DNA from: Volvox africanus
Lineage: Eukaryota > Chlorophyta > Chlorophyceae > Chlamydomonadales > Volvocaceae
Assembly: GCA_030268105.1 (NCBI GenBank)
Contig: BSDZ01000094.1
Span: 248,001-312,000, forward strand
DNA: 64,000 nucleotides
Direction: 5' to 3'
Shown here one piece after another: positions 26,975 through 39,553 of the stretch. Below the pieces are notes generated by a model that was not told the origin of the DNA, did no database searches, and was given only the letters and a program-made list of their open reading frames with translations. A program made the translations under genes and the position numbers. Each line of letters starts with the position of its first letter. Positions within the stretch are counted from its first letter, which is position 1.

Positions 26975-28018
26975 AGCTAAGTGACTAAATGCTAGGCACA
27001 AATACCATGTGTGCAGTTGGGAGTCTCACTGACTATGAACACCACTTGATGAAGTCCGACTGCCCACCAGCTGTTTAAACCTCCACAGCCCCTCCCCCTC
27101 CACTGCATGAAGCCTTAGGTACGATAAAAAGAACACAGAATATCACATAGCTAAGTGACTAAATGCTAGGCACAAATACCATGTGTGCAGTTGGGAGTCT
27201 CACTGACTATGAACACCACTTGATGAAGTCCGACTGCCCACCAGCTGTTTAAACCTCCACAGCCCCTCCCCCTCCACTGCATGAAGCCTTAGGTACGATA
27301 AAAAGAACACAGAATATCACATAGCTAAGTGACTAAATGCTAGGCACAAATACCATGTGTGCAGTTGGGAGTCTCACTGACTATGAACACCACTTGATGA
27401 AGTCCGACTGCCCACCAGCTGTTTAAACCTCCACAGCCCCTCCCCCTCCACTGCATGAAGCCTTAGGTACGATAAAAAGAACACAGAATATCACATAGCT
27501 AAGTGACTAAATGCTAGGCACAAATACCATGTGTGCAGTTGGGAGTCTCACTGACTATGAACACCACTTGATGAAGTCCGACTGCCCACCAGCTGTTTAA
27601 ACCTCCACAGCCCCTCCCCCTCCACTGCATGAAGCCTTAGGTACGATAAAAAGAACACAGAATATCACATAGCTAAGTGACTAAATGCTAGGCACAAATA
27701 CCATGTGTGCAGTTGGGAGTCTCACTGACTATGAATACCACTTGATGAAGTCCGACTGCCCACCAGCTGTTTAAACCTCCACAGCCCCTCCCCCTCCACT
27801 GCATGAAGCCTTAGGTACGATAAAAAGAACACAGAATATCACATAGCTAAGTGACTAAATGCTAGGCACAAATACCATGTGTGCAGTTGGGAGTCTCACT
27901 GACTATGAATACCACTTGATGAAGTCCGACTGCCCACCAGCTGTTTAAACCTCCACAGCCCCTCCCCCTCCACTGCATGAAGCCTTAGGTACGATAAAAA
28001 GAACACAGAATACCACAT
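26975..28018. repeat. 174-bp satellite, 6 monomers (unit 6)
   Basis: Monomers start at 26975, 27149, 27323, 27497, 27671 and 27845; diagnostic site CCCCTT. Confidence 0.98.
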
Positions 28019-28459
28019 ACAAAACTGGGGGTGCCCGAAAACAAACATGTACATGAGAAAGCTAACCAAACCTGCAAACCCCAGCCTAACATCACGCCTA
28101 AGCCGCAGCAGCCACCTGCAAGCCACCACACCGACATCTCTCACGAGAGCCCTAACATACGTAATGTAAAGTGCCGCGCTATTCAGCCAGTCACCGCCCC
28201 TTGGTGCTACTACGGCCATGGTCACGGTCACCATCAGGCCTCAGAGCCTTTAGTTCCGCTCTAGGTGTCTTGAGTCCCTCTTTTCTTAATAACCACGTCA
28301 CCGTCGATTAAGGGTGCAGTGTTTAACAACGCTAAGCATCACGACTTGGCAAACAAAATCGATGGCTCGAGATGACCATCTAGCAATCCGGCTAGCTAGC
28401 AAGGAGGGTAGTAGGTACATATCAGTGCGTGCACTTCCTGCAAAACCGCCCCAGCTCGA

Positions 28460-31000
28460 TCAGAGCCGAATGCCCCCACGCTGAACACACGGCTCTGTGA
28501 TTCCCTTGGCAGCCCTTAGGAAGGCCGCCAAGAAAGGGCGCCTCTTGCGGGGCCCCTCAAGCGAGGCGGCCTTGATGGACGCCGTCCCCCAACGATTGGA
28601 GCCACAAAGCTCCATCAGCTTGAGCTGCACATAGGAAATTGCTGGAGCTGCCGCCTGCTCCTTCCCGAAGGCAACAAGTGGATTGTGCTCGAGGCCTAAA
28701 GAGGGCAAAGTGTGTGGGGGAGAGCGAACGTCTCTGTGCCAGAAATCAATTCATGTAAGGTGGGCTGCGCTTAGATGTGCAGGCAGACAGCAGGTGGCAA
28801 GGCCCACTGCCTGCTGAGTCAGCAGATAGAACAGGATACTTGGGAGCCAAACCAGTCAGCAGACCTAGACTCAGGGGTGTCTTTTCACAACCCCTCACAC
28901 AATGACAACCCCTCAGCAGTACCATGCACCTAGCTAGCATGAGATGGAGCGCGACGTGCACACCACCAGACTTACTTGCTTCACGAATGGCTTCTGCCAG
29001 GGTCGGCTCAAGCGTCTTGGTAAACGCCTGAACCTCCGCCCAGGACGACCAATGCTGCTCCCCCGCCCAGGACCGGCAGTCCTGCAGACCCCAGTTCCGT
29101 GCCTCAGGGGGCAGACGCCGCTCTGGGGTTTTCGGGTGCGGTTTTGGTGGCTGCGTGAGCTCCAGGGGTTGGTACAACTCCTGGGGTTGCTGCGCAGCCT
29201 TGTTGATGAAAATGGAAGCGGCACCAGCATCTGCGACTTCGACTGCAGAAGGCGGACTCGTGGCGCCCATAGCAGGACAGCTGGCGGCAGGGATGATGGC
29301 AAATTTGGCAGTGATGCTGCTGCCCTGCAGGTCTGTAGAGGCCCCGGAAAGGCCCCCCTTCCTGGCCTCCATCATGGCGGCCCCCGACCTCAGCTTCTCG
29401 AGTTGCGAAATCAAATCTGACACCTGCAGATAAAAGAGCGAACATCCAGCAGTTGTCGGGTTTTGTATACATAAGACTATGTTGCTTCGATGACTTCTTG
29501 CCCACGCACCTGGACTTGGAAGCCCTCGAAGCCCTCAGCTTCGGTGGTCTCGTCCAACCTGTATGGAAAAGGCATGGGTGGGGTTGCAGGTGTAAGCAAG
29601 AGATCCCAGCATTGTGGGTTTCGGGTAAACAGGAAGTCGCACATCCGAAACACGTACTCCTTCATGCATTTGCCGCCACGTACTCAGACCGCCACGCACT
29701 ACCACGTCACTCCGCCGTACACCTAGTTATGCACTGCACCTACCGCTGATATGCTAGCTCAATGGCCGCCGCTGCTCCCGCCAACCCCGACGGGGCCATC
29801 ACGCCACCCGCGCATTGCTGCACGTTGTTCTCCTCACTCTCCAGCTGCGGCTCCTGCTGGCAGAGAACGAGACACACAAAAAAGCTTTTCATCAGTTAGT
29901 GCACCGTTTACGTGCGTAGACATGGAACATCTGCATCACGGAAAGCATCTTGATGTGTTTCCGAGGGGGTATTGGACGTCCAAACACAAGCGCATGTACA
30001 CAAATTAGTTTCGGCGACATCTGAACGACGACAAAATAACGACATGTATGATGAGCCCAGCCCCGTGTTACCCTCGGGCAACTCCCTCCGTCCGTCTCCC
30101 CTCCCCTCGGAAACCATGTTCCCCATTCGCCTCCCCTGAGAAGCGCTTTCCTGCAGGCACTTTGCAACCAACACAGTGCAGCACAAGCCGCGCACTGGTA
30201 TGAGAAAGGCGACCTCCTCCCCGGAACCCCCTCAGGCGTCAGGTCTGACCCACCACCTGCTGCGCTGCTGGAACTGGCTGGGCTTCCAGTTGGGCTCCGG
30301 CCTGGTGAAGATTCTCGGGCGCGCCCTTCTGTTGTGCGCACGCAAAAGACGGGGGGTCGACACGTTGGTCGATAGTCAGCAAGCGGTGCGGGCCGGCGCA
30401 TGGCCCAATCACATCGAGCGACTGTCAGACAAGCGACCCCCAAGGCATCTCAACACCCATCACCACTGCTGGAGCAAACTCCTGATCAGCTCAAACTCAC
30501 CCAGGATAGCAGGACCTTAAGCAGAGTCCCCTTCTCAGCTATTTGCAGGCGCCGCGCGGACAACCGCTCCTGCAACGTCAAGGATTCTTCGCCCTCGAGC
30601 TTCCCGAACCGCTGAAGAGGCTGCGACAGAAAAGGTGGAAGGGATGGGATGTCACGGAATGACCGAAAAAAGACGGAATCGAAGAAAACATAAACGACGA
30701 CGAAAGGCAGGCTTGATGGGAGTTGGCCTTACTTAGAACTGAACATCAGGAAAGACAGCAACACGAATTCACCTTTTCTGTCGGAATCCACTTGCGGCTA
30801 AACTTCTTCATTAGTTCACGCAAAGGAGTGACGACCACTCCACCTGCAGGCTGCTCTACAGCTTTGCCATTTAGGCAGCTGCTGTTGCTCATAACGCTGT
30901 CATTATCGTTAGCGGTGCTGTTGGTGTCCGAGATTGTGTCGATCCTCTCATAAGCACGATCCTTAGGCTTGAAGCCCAGTTTCACCAACAGCGAGATCAT
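28460..31000 (-). CDS. Array gene copy 6: unknown-function protein
   Basis: Exons: 30773-31000, 30501-30620, 30257-30328, 29744-29856, 29510-29558, 28976-29423, 28460-28695. I saw no substitution relative to the array consensus inside this copy, in exons or introns. Confidence 0.6.
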
Positions 31001-32521
31001 GGCTGACGCCTGGACAGCCGGGTCGTGGTCAAGGAGCCGGTAATCGAAGCGTCCAATGAAGCACTATCGCTAAGCAAATCGTTGAGATGTATTACTCAAT
31101 AAACGACACTAAGGTTTTGTCTAGAGGCAAACGGTTGTGTTGACAGGCCAAAGCCTGTTCTTTGGAGTCTCTCTAAGGAATTCGAAAGCAATTATGGAAA
31201 ATGGTTTTAAAATAACTAGTTAGGATGTTAATGGGTCACACAGGGTGGGCTATGGTTATGTAGAGCGACGGAGCATAATCAGGTCTAAAGGCGAAGGTTT
31301 CACAGCTTTCCTTTATCCGGTTGTAACACTGAAGCAAAGTAATTTGAATGGCAATGTAGGGGCGCTTCCGTGTGGCGATAAGAACCCCGTATTACCATAA
31401 TCGGTAATCGCTGTTCGTGGCTTCGGGCCGTACATTGGAACAACAGATTACGTAGGTTCATCGCAAAGGATTTCTTGAGCTCCTATTGAACTGTAATTTC
31501 AATTGGTACAATTGAGCTCGCGTAAGCTCAAAGACATCAACACCGCACAAGTGTGTGTTTCACCAATACCGGTTCGGAGGCCCCAAGAGCGCAAGGTTAT
31601 CACCTTGTATAGTACTGGTCTTCCCCATAGTAGGGAATCTAAAGTCCTGAAATTCCTTACATAATGCGACCACTGGACTGTGGCCCACGGTAGCTTGCCG
31701 TACACTATCACGTGTCCTGAAATTAATAAAGATGGAGCACGCCGAAGGCCTTCCGGTGCCATCTCCATGATGGGCATGGACGCCCAAGTTGGGGCACCAT
31801 AATGTCATAATGCCAACGATTGTTGAACCCTTGTATGAACATACATACACCTTAGTGAGAGCCTGCTGCAGTAAAATGCAATTTGGCTGTGCAGCGCTGC
31901 ATGGAGATACAGCTCTCCATGCGGAGTAAAATCCAAACAGTTCTTCCCAAGTTTTCAGAACAAGTCGCCCACAGTGTAACACCTAAAAAGCACCCCTCTG
32001 TTCTGCTTCAGGGGGAGACTGAGACACTCAAAAAGGGTCATCCAGGCATCGCACGATTTACATGTGGTGTCACGGAGAGGCCTGCTGCTTGCTCGTCCAC
32101 TCGTGAGCAACTGCGAGGCTCGAACACCATGGTATTGCACATGCCTGCAGCACATGCATGCGCACACACGCATATGCACACATACGCCCACAGAGGCACG
32201 CATGCCCTCCCCCTTTGTGCTGTCCCAGGCATGTCTAGTTGAGAGTCCCCTGTAAATAAACTGGTCACATGCCATGTCGTCATGGCAGATTATGACACCA
32301 GCCTAATCACTTGAGAAGGATGTTAAATAGCTAATTAATCAGATCCATTAACAAACACGGTTCACAAGCTCCTATCGGTCAGAATCCAATGATGAACAGT
32401 TGACAACCATCTAGGGTTCAGATCCACTAACAAACACATTTGACACGCTCCTATTGGTTAGGGTCCACTAATGAATGGCAGATAAGAAACTATGCAACTA
32501 AAACTATATCAGGTCTATGAC

Positions 32522-33739
32522 AGCTAAGTGACTAAATGCTAGGCACAAATACCATGTGTGCAGTTGGGAGTCTCACTGACTATGAACACCACTTGATGAA
32601 GTCCGACTGCCCACCAGCTGTTTAAACCTCCACAGCCCCTCCCCCTCCACTGCATGAAGCCTTAGGTACGATAAAAAGAACACAGAATATCACATAGCTA
32701 AGTGACTAAATGCTAGGCACAAATACCATGTGTGCAGTTGGGAGTCTCACTGACTATGAACACCACTTGATGAAGTCCGACTGCCCACCAGCTGTTTAAA
32801 CCTCCACAGCCCCTCCCCCTCCACTGCATGAAGCCTTAGGTACGATAAAAAGAACACAGAATATCACATAGCTAAGTGACTAAATGCTAGGCACAAATAC
32901 CATGTGTGCAGTTGGGAGTCTCACTGACTATGAACACCACTTGATGAAGTCCGACTGCCCACCAGCTGTTTAAACCTCCACAGCCCCTCCCCCTCCACTG
33001 CATGAAGCCTTAGGTACGATAAAAAGAACACAGAATATCACATAGCTAAGTGACTAAATGCTAGGCACAAATACCATGTGTGCAGTTGGGAGTCTCACTG
33101 ACTATGAATACCACTTGATGAAGTCCGACTGCCCACCAGCTGTTTAAACCTCCACAGCCCCTCCCCCTCCACTGCATGAAGCCTTAGGTACGATAAAAAG
33201 AACACAGAATATCACATAGCTAAGTGACTAAATGCTAGGCACAAATACCATGTGTGCAGTTGGGAGTCTCACTGACTATGAATACCACTTGATGAAGTCC
33301 GACTGCCCACCAGCTGTTTAAACCTCCACAGCCCCTCCCCCTCCACTGCATGAAGCCTTAGGTACGATAAAAAGAACACAGAATATCACATAGCTAAGTG
33401 ACTAAATGCTAGGCACAAATACCATGTGTGCAGTTGGGAGTCTCACTGACTATGAATACCACTTGATGAAGTCCGACTGCCCACCAGCTGTTTAAACCTC
33501 CACAGCCCCTCCCCCTCCACTGCATGAAGCCTTAGGTACGATAAAAAGAACACAGAATATCGCATAGCTAAGTGACTAAATGCTAGGCACAAATACCATG
33601 TGTGCAGTTGGGAGTCTCACTGACTATGAATACCACTTGATGAAGTCCGACTGCCCACCAGCTGTTTAAACCTCCACAGCCCCTCCCCCTCCACTGCATG
33701 AAGCCTTAGGTACGATAAAAAGAACACAGAATACCACAT
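32522..33739. repeat. 174-bp satellite, 7 monomers (unit 7)
   Basis: Seven monomers; diagnostic site CCCTTTT. The junction between monomers 6 and 7 carries ATCGCATA, a variant also seen between monomers 5 and 6 in unit 1 and once in unit 10. Confidence 0.98.
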
Positions 33740-34180
33740 ACAAAACTGGGGGTGCCCGAAAACAAACATGTACATGAGAAAGCTAACCAAACCTGCAAAC
33801 CCCAGCCTAACATCACGCCTAAGCCGCAGCAGCCACCTGCAAGCCACCACACCGACATCTCTCACGAGAGCCCTAACATACGTAATGTAAAGTGCCGCGC
33901 TATTCAGCCAGTCACCGCCCCTTGGTGCTACTACGGCCATGGTCACGGTCACCATCAGGCCTCAGAGCCTTTAGTTCCGCTCTAGGTGTCTTGAGTCCCT
34001 CTTTTCTTAATAACCACGTCACCGTCGATTAAGGGTGCAGTGTTTAACAACGCTAAGCATCACCACTTGGCAAACAAAATCGATGGCTCGAGATGACCAT
34101 CTAGCAATCCGGCTAGCTAGCAAGGAGGGTAGTAGGTACATATCAGTGCGTGCACTTCCTGCAAAACCGCCCCAGCTCGA

Positions 34181-36721
34181 TCAGAGCCGAATGCCCCCAC
34201 GCTGAACACACGGCTCTGTGATTCCCTTGGCAGCCCTTAGGAAGGCCGCCAAGAAAGGGCGCCTCTTGCGGGGCCCCTCAAGCGAGGCGGCCTTGATGGA
34301 CGCCGTCCCCCAACGATTGGAGCCACAAAGCTCCATCAGCTTGAGCTGCACATAGGAAATTGCTGGAGCTGCCGCCTGCTCCTTCCCGAAGGCAACAAGT
34401 GGATTGTGCTCGAGGCCTAAAGAGGGCAAAGTGTGTGGGGGAGAGCGAACGTCTCTGTGCCAGAAATCAATTCATGTAAGGTGGGCTGCGCTTAGATGTG
34501 CAGGCAGACAGCAGGTGGCAAGGCCCACTGCCTGCTGAGTCAGCAGATAGAACAGGATACTTGGGAGCCAAACCAGTCAGCAGACCTAGACTCAGGGGTG
34601 TCTTTTCACAACCCCTCACACAATGACAACCCCTCAGCAGTACCATGCACCTAGCTAGCATGAGATGGAGCGCGACGTGCACACCACCAGACTTACTTGC
34701 TTCACGAATGGCTTCTGCCAGGGTCGGCTCAAGCGTCTTGGTAAACGCCTGAACCTCCGCCCAGGACGACCAATGCTGCTCCCCCGCCCAGGACCGGCAG
34801 TCCTGCAGACCCCAGTTCCGTGCCTCAGGGGGCAGACGCCGCTCTGGGGTTTTCGGGTGCGGTTTTGGTGGCTGCGTGAGCTCCAGGGGTTGGTACAACT
34901 CCTGGGGTTGCTGCGCAGCCTTGTTGATGAAAATGGAAGCGGCACCAGCATCTGCGACTTCGACTGCAGAAGGCGGACTCGTGGCGCCCATAGCAGGACA
35001 GCTGGCGGCAGGGATGATGGCAAATTTGGCAGTGATGCTGCTGCCCTGCAGGTCTGTAGAGGCCCCGGAAAGGCCCCCCTTCCTGGCCTCCATCATGGCG
35101 GCCCCCGACCTCAGCTTCTCGAGTTGCGAAATCAAATCTGACACCTGCAGATAAAAGAGCGAACATCCAGCAGTTGTCGGGTTTTGTATACATAAGACTA
35201 TGTTGCTTCGATGACTTCTTGCCCACGCACCTGGACTTGGAAGCCCTCGAAGCCCTCAGCTTCGGTGGTCTCGTCCAACCTGTATGGAAAAGGCATGGGT
35301 GGGGTTGCAGGTGTAAGCAAGAGATCCCAGCATTGTGGGTTTCGGGTAAACAGGAAGTCGCACATCCGAAACACGTACTCCTTCATGCATTTGCCGCCAC
35401 GTACTCAGACCGCCACGCACTACCACGTCACTCCGCCGTACACCTAGTTATGCACTGCACCTACCGCTGATATGCTAGCTCAATGGCCGCCGCTGCTCCC
35501 GCCAACCCCGACGGGGCCATCACGCCACCCGCGCATTGCTGCACGTTGTTCTCCTCACTCTCCAGCTGCGGCTCCTGCTGGCAGAGAACGAGACACACAA
35601 AAAAGCTTTTCATCAGTTAGTGCACCGTTTACGTGCGTAGACATGGAACATCTGCATCACGGAAAGCATCTTGATGTGTTTCCGAGGGGGTATTGGACGT
35701 CCAAACACAAGCGCATGTACACAAATTAGTTTCGGCGACATCTGAACGACGACAAAATAACGACATGTATGATGAGCCCAGCCCCGTGTTACCCTCGGGC
35801 AACTCCCTCCGTCCGTCTCCCCTCCCCTCGGAAACCATGTTCCCCATTCGCCTCCCCTGAGAAGCGCTTTCCTGCAGGCACTTTGCAACCAACACAGTGC
35901 AGCACAAGCCGCGCACTGGTATGAGAAAGGCGACCTCCTCCCCGGAACCCCCTCAGGCGTCAGGTCTGACCCACCACCTGCTGCGCTGCTGGAACTGGCT
36001 GGGCTTCCAGTTGGGCTCCGGCCTGGTGAAGATTCTCGGGCGCGCCCTTCTGTTGTGCGCACGCAAAAGACGGGGGGTCGACACGTTGGTCGATAGTCAG
36101 CAAGCGGTGCGGGCCGGCGCATGGCCCAATCACATCGAGCGACTGTCAGACAAGCGACCCCCAAGGCATCTCAACACCCATCACCACTGCTGGAGCAAAC
36201 TCCTGATCAGCTCAAACTCACCCAGGATAGCAGGACCTTAAGCAGAGTCCCCTTCTCAGCTATTTGCAGGCGCCGCGCGGACAACCGCTCCTGCAACGTC
36301 AAGGATTCTTCGCCCTCGAGCTTCCCGAACCGCTGAAGAGGCTGCGACAGAAAAGGTGGAAGGGATGGGATGTCACGGAATGACCGAAAAAAGACGGAAT
36401 CGAAGAAAACATAAACGACGACGAAAGGCAGGCTTGATGGGAGTTGGCCTTACTTAGAACTGAACATCAGGAAAGACAGCAACACGAATTCACCTTTTCT
36501 GTCGGAATCCACTTGCGGCTAAACTTCTTCATTAGTTCACGCAAAGGAGTGACGACCACTCCACCTGCAGGCTGCTCTACAGCTTTGCCATTTAGGCAGC
36601 TGCTGTTGCTCATAACGCTGTCATTATCGTTAGCGGTGCTGTTGGTGTCCGAGATTGTGTCGATCCTCTCATAAGCACGATCCTTAGGCTTGAAGCCCAG
36701 TTTCACCAACAGCGAGATCAT
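34181..36721 (-). CDS. Array gene copy 7: unknown-function protein
   Basis: Exons: 36494-36721, 36222-36341, 35978-36049, 35465-35577, 35231-35279, 34697-35144, 34181-34416. Protein identical to copy 1. A G-to-C change in the 3' flank (34063) is shared only with unit 8. Confidence 0.6.
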
Positions 36722-38242
36722 GGCTGACGCCTGGACAGCCGGGTCGTGGTCAAGGAGCCGGTAATCGAAGCGTCCAATGAAGCACTATCGCTAAGCAAAT
36801 CGTTGAGATGTATTACTCAATAAACGACACTAAGGTTTTGTCTAGAGGCAAACGGTTGTGTTGACAGGCCAAAGCCTGTTCTTTGGAGTCTCTCTAAGGA
36901 ATTCGAAAGCAATTATGGAAAATGGTTTTAAAATAACTAGTTAGGATGTTAATGGGTCACACAGGGTGGGCTATGGTTATGTAGAGCGACGGAGCATAAT
37001 CAGGTCTAAAGGCGAAGGTTTCACAGCTTTCCTTTATCCGGTTGTAACACTGAAGCAAAGTAATTTGAATGGCAATGTAGGGGCGCTTCCGTGTGGCGAT
37101 AAGAACCCCGTATTACCATAATCGGTAATCGCTGTTCGTGGCTTCGGGCCGTACATTGGAACAACAGATTACGTAGGTTCATCGCAAAGGATTTCTTGAG
37201 CTCCTATTGAACTGTAATTTCAATTGGTACAATTGAGCTCGCGTAAGCTCAAAGACATCAACACCGCACAAGTGTGTGTTTCACCAATACCGGTTCGGAG
37301 GCCCCAAGAGCGCAAGGTTATCACCTTGTATAGTACTGGTCTTCCCCATAGTAGGGAATCTAAAGTCCTGAAATTCCTTACATAATGCGACCACTGGACT
37401 GTGGCCCACGGTAGCTTGCCGTACACTATCACGTGTCCTGAAATTAATAAAGATGGAGCACGCCGAAGGCCTTCCGGTGCCATCTCCATGATGGGCATGG
37501 ACGCCCAAGTTGGGGCACCATAATGTCATAATGCCAACGATTGTTGAACCCTTGTATGAACATACATACACCTTAGTGAGAGCCTGCTGCAGTAAAATGC
37601 AATTTGGCTGTGCAGCGCTGCATGGAGATACAGCTCTCCATGCGGAGTAAAATCCAAACAGTTCTTCCCAAGTTTTCAGAACAAGTCGCCCACAGTGTAA
37701 CACCTAAAAAGCACCCCTCTGTTCTGCTTCAGGGGGAGACTGAGACACTCAAAAAGGGTCATCCAGGCATCGCACGATTTACATGTGGTGTCACGGAGAG
37801 GCCTGCTGCTTGCTCGTCCACTCGTGAGCAACTGCGAGGCTCGAACACCATGGTATTGCACATGCCTGCAGCACATGCATGCGCACACACGCATATGCAC
37901 ACATACGCCCACAGAGGCACGCATGCCCTCCCCCTTTGTGCTGTCCCAGGCATGTCTAGTTGAGAGTCCCCTGTAAATAAACTGGTCACATGCCATGTCG
38001 TCATGGCAGATTATGACACCAGCCTAATCACTTGAGAAGGATGTTAAATAGCTAATTAATCAGATCCATTAACAAACACGGTTCACAAGCTCCTATCGGT
38101 CAGAATCCAATGATGAACAGTTGACAACCATCTAGGGTTCAGATCCACTAACAAACACATTTGACACGCTCCTATTGGTTAGGGTCCACTAATGAATGGC
38201 AGATAAGAAACTATGCAACTAAAACTATATCAGGTCTATGAC

Positions 38243-39112
38243 AGCTAAGTGACTAAATGCTAGGCACAAATACCATGTGTGCAGTTGGGAGTCTCACTGA
38301 CTATGAACACCACTTGATGAAGTCCGACTGCCCACCAGCTGTTTAAACCTCCACAGCCCCTCCCCCTCCACTGCATGAAGCCTTAGGTACGATAAAAAGA
38401 ACACAGAATATCACATAGCTAAGTGACTAAATGCTAGGCACAAATACCATGTGTGCAGTTGGGAGTCTCACTGACTATGAACACCACTTGATGAAGTCCG
38501 ACTGCCCACCAGCTGTTTAAACCTCCACAGCCCCTCCCCCTCCACTGCATGAAGCCTTAGGTACGATAAAAAGAACACAGAATATCACATAGCTAAGTGA
38601 CTAAATGCTAGGCACAAATACCATGTGTGCAGTTGGGAGTCTCACTGACTATGAATACCACTTGATGAAGTCCGACTGCCCACCAGCTGTTTAAACCTCC
38701 ACAGCCCCTCCCCCTCCACTGCATGAAGCCTTAGGTACGATAAAAAGAACACAGTATATCACATAGCTAAGTGACTAAATGCTAGGCACAAATACCATGT
38801 GTGCAGTTGGGAGTCTCACTGACTATGAACACCACTTGATGAAGTCCGACTGCCCACCAGCTGTTTAAACCTCCACAGCCCCTCCCCCTCCACTGCATGA
38901 AGCCTTAGGTACGATAAAAAGAACACAGAATATCACATAGCTAAGTGACTAAATGCTAGGCACAAATACCATGTGTGCAGTTGGGAGTCTCACTGACTAT
39001 GAATACCACTTGATGAAGTCCGACTGCCCACCAGCTGTTTAAACCTCCACAGCCCCTCCCCCTCCACTGCATGAAGCCTTAGGTACGATAAAAAGAACAC
39101 AGAATACCACAT
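38243..39112. repeat. 174-bp satellite, 5 monomers (unit 8)
   Basis: Five monomers; diagnostic site CCTCT. The third monomer ends with a private ACAGTATATC. Confidence 0.98.
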
Positions 39113-39553
39113 ACAAAACTGGGGGTGCCCGAAAACAAACATGTACATGAGAAAGCTAACCAAACCTGCAAACCCCAGCCTAACATCACGCCTAAGCCGC
39201 AGCAGCCACCTGCAAGCCACCACACCGACATCTCTCACGAGAGCCCTAACATACGTAATGTAAAGTGCCGCGCAATTCAGCCAGTCACCGCCCCTTGGTG
39301 CTACTACGGCCATGGTCACGGTCACCATCAGGCCTCAGAGCCTTTAGTTCCGCTCTAGGTGTCTTGAGTCCCTCTTTTCTTAATAACCACGTCACCGTCG
39401 ATTAAGGGTGCAGTGTTTAACAACGCTAAGCATCACCACTTGGCAAACAAAATCGATGGCTCGAGATGACCATCTAGCAATCCGGCTAGCTAGCAAGGAG
39501 GGTAGTAGGTACATATCAGTGCGTGCACTTCCTGCAAAACCGCCCCAGCTCGA

